Assembly (NCBI GenBank): GCA_949289345.1
Contig: CASENS010000023.1
Location: 1-44,128, forward strand
DNA: 44,128 bases
Direction of reading: 5' to 3'
Origin: an uncultured Bacteroides sp.
Lineage (GTDB): Bacteria > Bacteroidota > Bacteroidia > Bacteroidales > Bacteroidaceae
Below the pieces are notes generated by a model. That model made no database searches and was not told the origin of the DNA. It saw only the letters and a list, made by a program, of their open reading frames with translations. Both the position numbers and the translations under genes were made by a program. This document shows positions 43,998 to 44,128 of the stretch, piece by piece (the first letter of the stretch is position 1; the number at the start of each line of letters is the position of its first letter).

Positions 43998-44005
43998 CAA
44001 AGATA
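43998..44005 (-). promoter_or_regulatory. -7 box of S41 protease gene
   Basis: TATCTTTG on the minus strand, about 127 nt before the ATG at 43871. It lies 23 bp from the divergent tRNA-Asn promoter box. Confidence 0.55.
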
Positions 44006-44036
44006 TTGCATATTTCAAAATATCCTATTACTTTTG
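44006..44036 (+). promoter_or_regulatory. Promoter of tRNA-Asn
   Basis: TTG (44006-44008), 20-bp spacer, TACTTTTG (44029-44036), 25 nt before the tRNA 5' end. Confidence 0.55.
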
Positions 44037-44061
44037 CACCGCATTTGAGAAAAAACAACAC

Positions 44062-44128
44062 TCTTCGTTAGCTCAGTCGGTTAGAGCATCTGACTGTTAA
44101 TCAGAGGGTCCTTGGTTCAAGTCCAAGA
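44062..44128 (+). tRNA. tRNA-Asn (GTT), truncated by window end
   Basis: 5' acceptor strand TCTTCGT, D-arm GCTC-AGTCGGTTA-GAGC, anticodon stem TCTGA/TCAGA with loop CTGTTAA (anticodon GTT), and T-arm CTTGG-TTCAAGT-CCAAG. The 3' acceptor strand and any CCA lie beyond the last base. Confidence 0.92.

Overview
This window looks like ordinary chromosome from a gut Bacteroidales, close to Bacteroides/Phocaeicola. The evidence is many -7 boxes of the form TAnnTTTG (usually TATCTTTG or TACCTTTG), no clear Shine-Dalgarno sequences, a FeoA-FeoB fusion with a Cys-rich partner, a Rho with a long low-complexity insertion, a PFOR/NifJ, and a PepSY-like protein beside a two-component system. I cannot name the species from sequence alone. 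No phage, plasmid, CRISPR array or intact insertion sequence is visible.

Layout. 1-2.4 kb: a palindrome-rich intergenic repeat, a short (perhaps truncated) secreted protein and a TPR/HTH membrane regulator. 2.4-7.3 kb: a coiled-coil membrane protein, then sppA, lpxK and punA on the plus strand. 7.4-9.0 kb: an inositol-monophosphatase-like gene and comF on the minus strand. 9.2-14.2 kb: a P-loop ATPase with an altered Walker B motif, then nifJ with a strong terminator. 14.2-19.6 kb: a pectin/uronate module, with a secreted pectinesterase divergent from a lone PTS-type EIIC, a KduI with a signal peptide, and an ExuT-like transporter. 19.9-27.4 kb: ferritin, then a long minus-strand amino-acid run purU-hisH-hisA-hisF-hisIE-ftsE-lysC-lysA. 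27.7-30.6 kb: tRNA-Cys and an iron(II) uptake operon. 30.7-30.95 kb: a decayed, group II intron-like relic. 31-34.8 kb: YgiQ radical SAM protein, a TusA-like protein without the usual Cys, an unknown 107-residue protein, and a divergent COG0523 GTPase. 34.8-39.2 kb: rho, a flavodoxin/ferredoxin protein and tilS. 39.4-44.1 kb: PepSY-like protein, histidine kinase, response regulator, S41 protease and the start of tRNA-Asn.

How it fits together. The most coherent accessory unit is the pectin module. The esterase removes methyl groups from pectin. The exported KduI would isomerise unsaturated-uronate products outside the cytoplasm, and the two transporters would carry uronates inward. The exported KduI and the EIIC without any phosphotransfer partners are the best leads here, although related arrangements may exist in other Bacteroides. 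Most other genes are housekeeping. I found no convincing entirely new multi-gene system. The more unusual small-scale signals are probable leaderless transcripts (-7 box 4-5 nt before the ATG), the Gln-substituted Walker B ATPase, the Cys-less TusA-like protein next to YgiQ, and several structured leaders.
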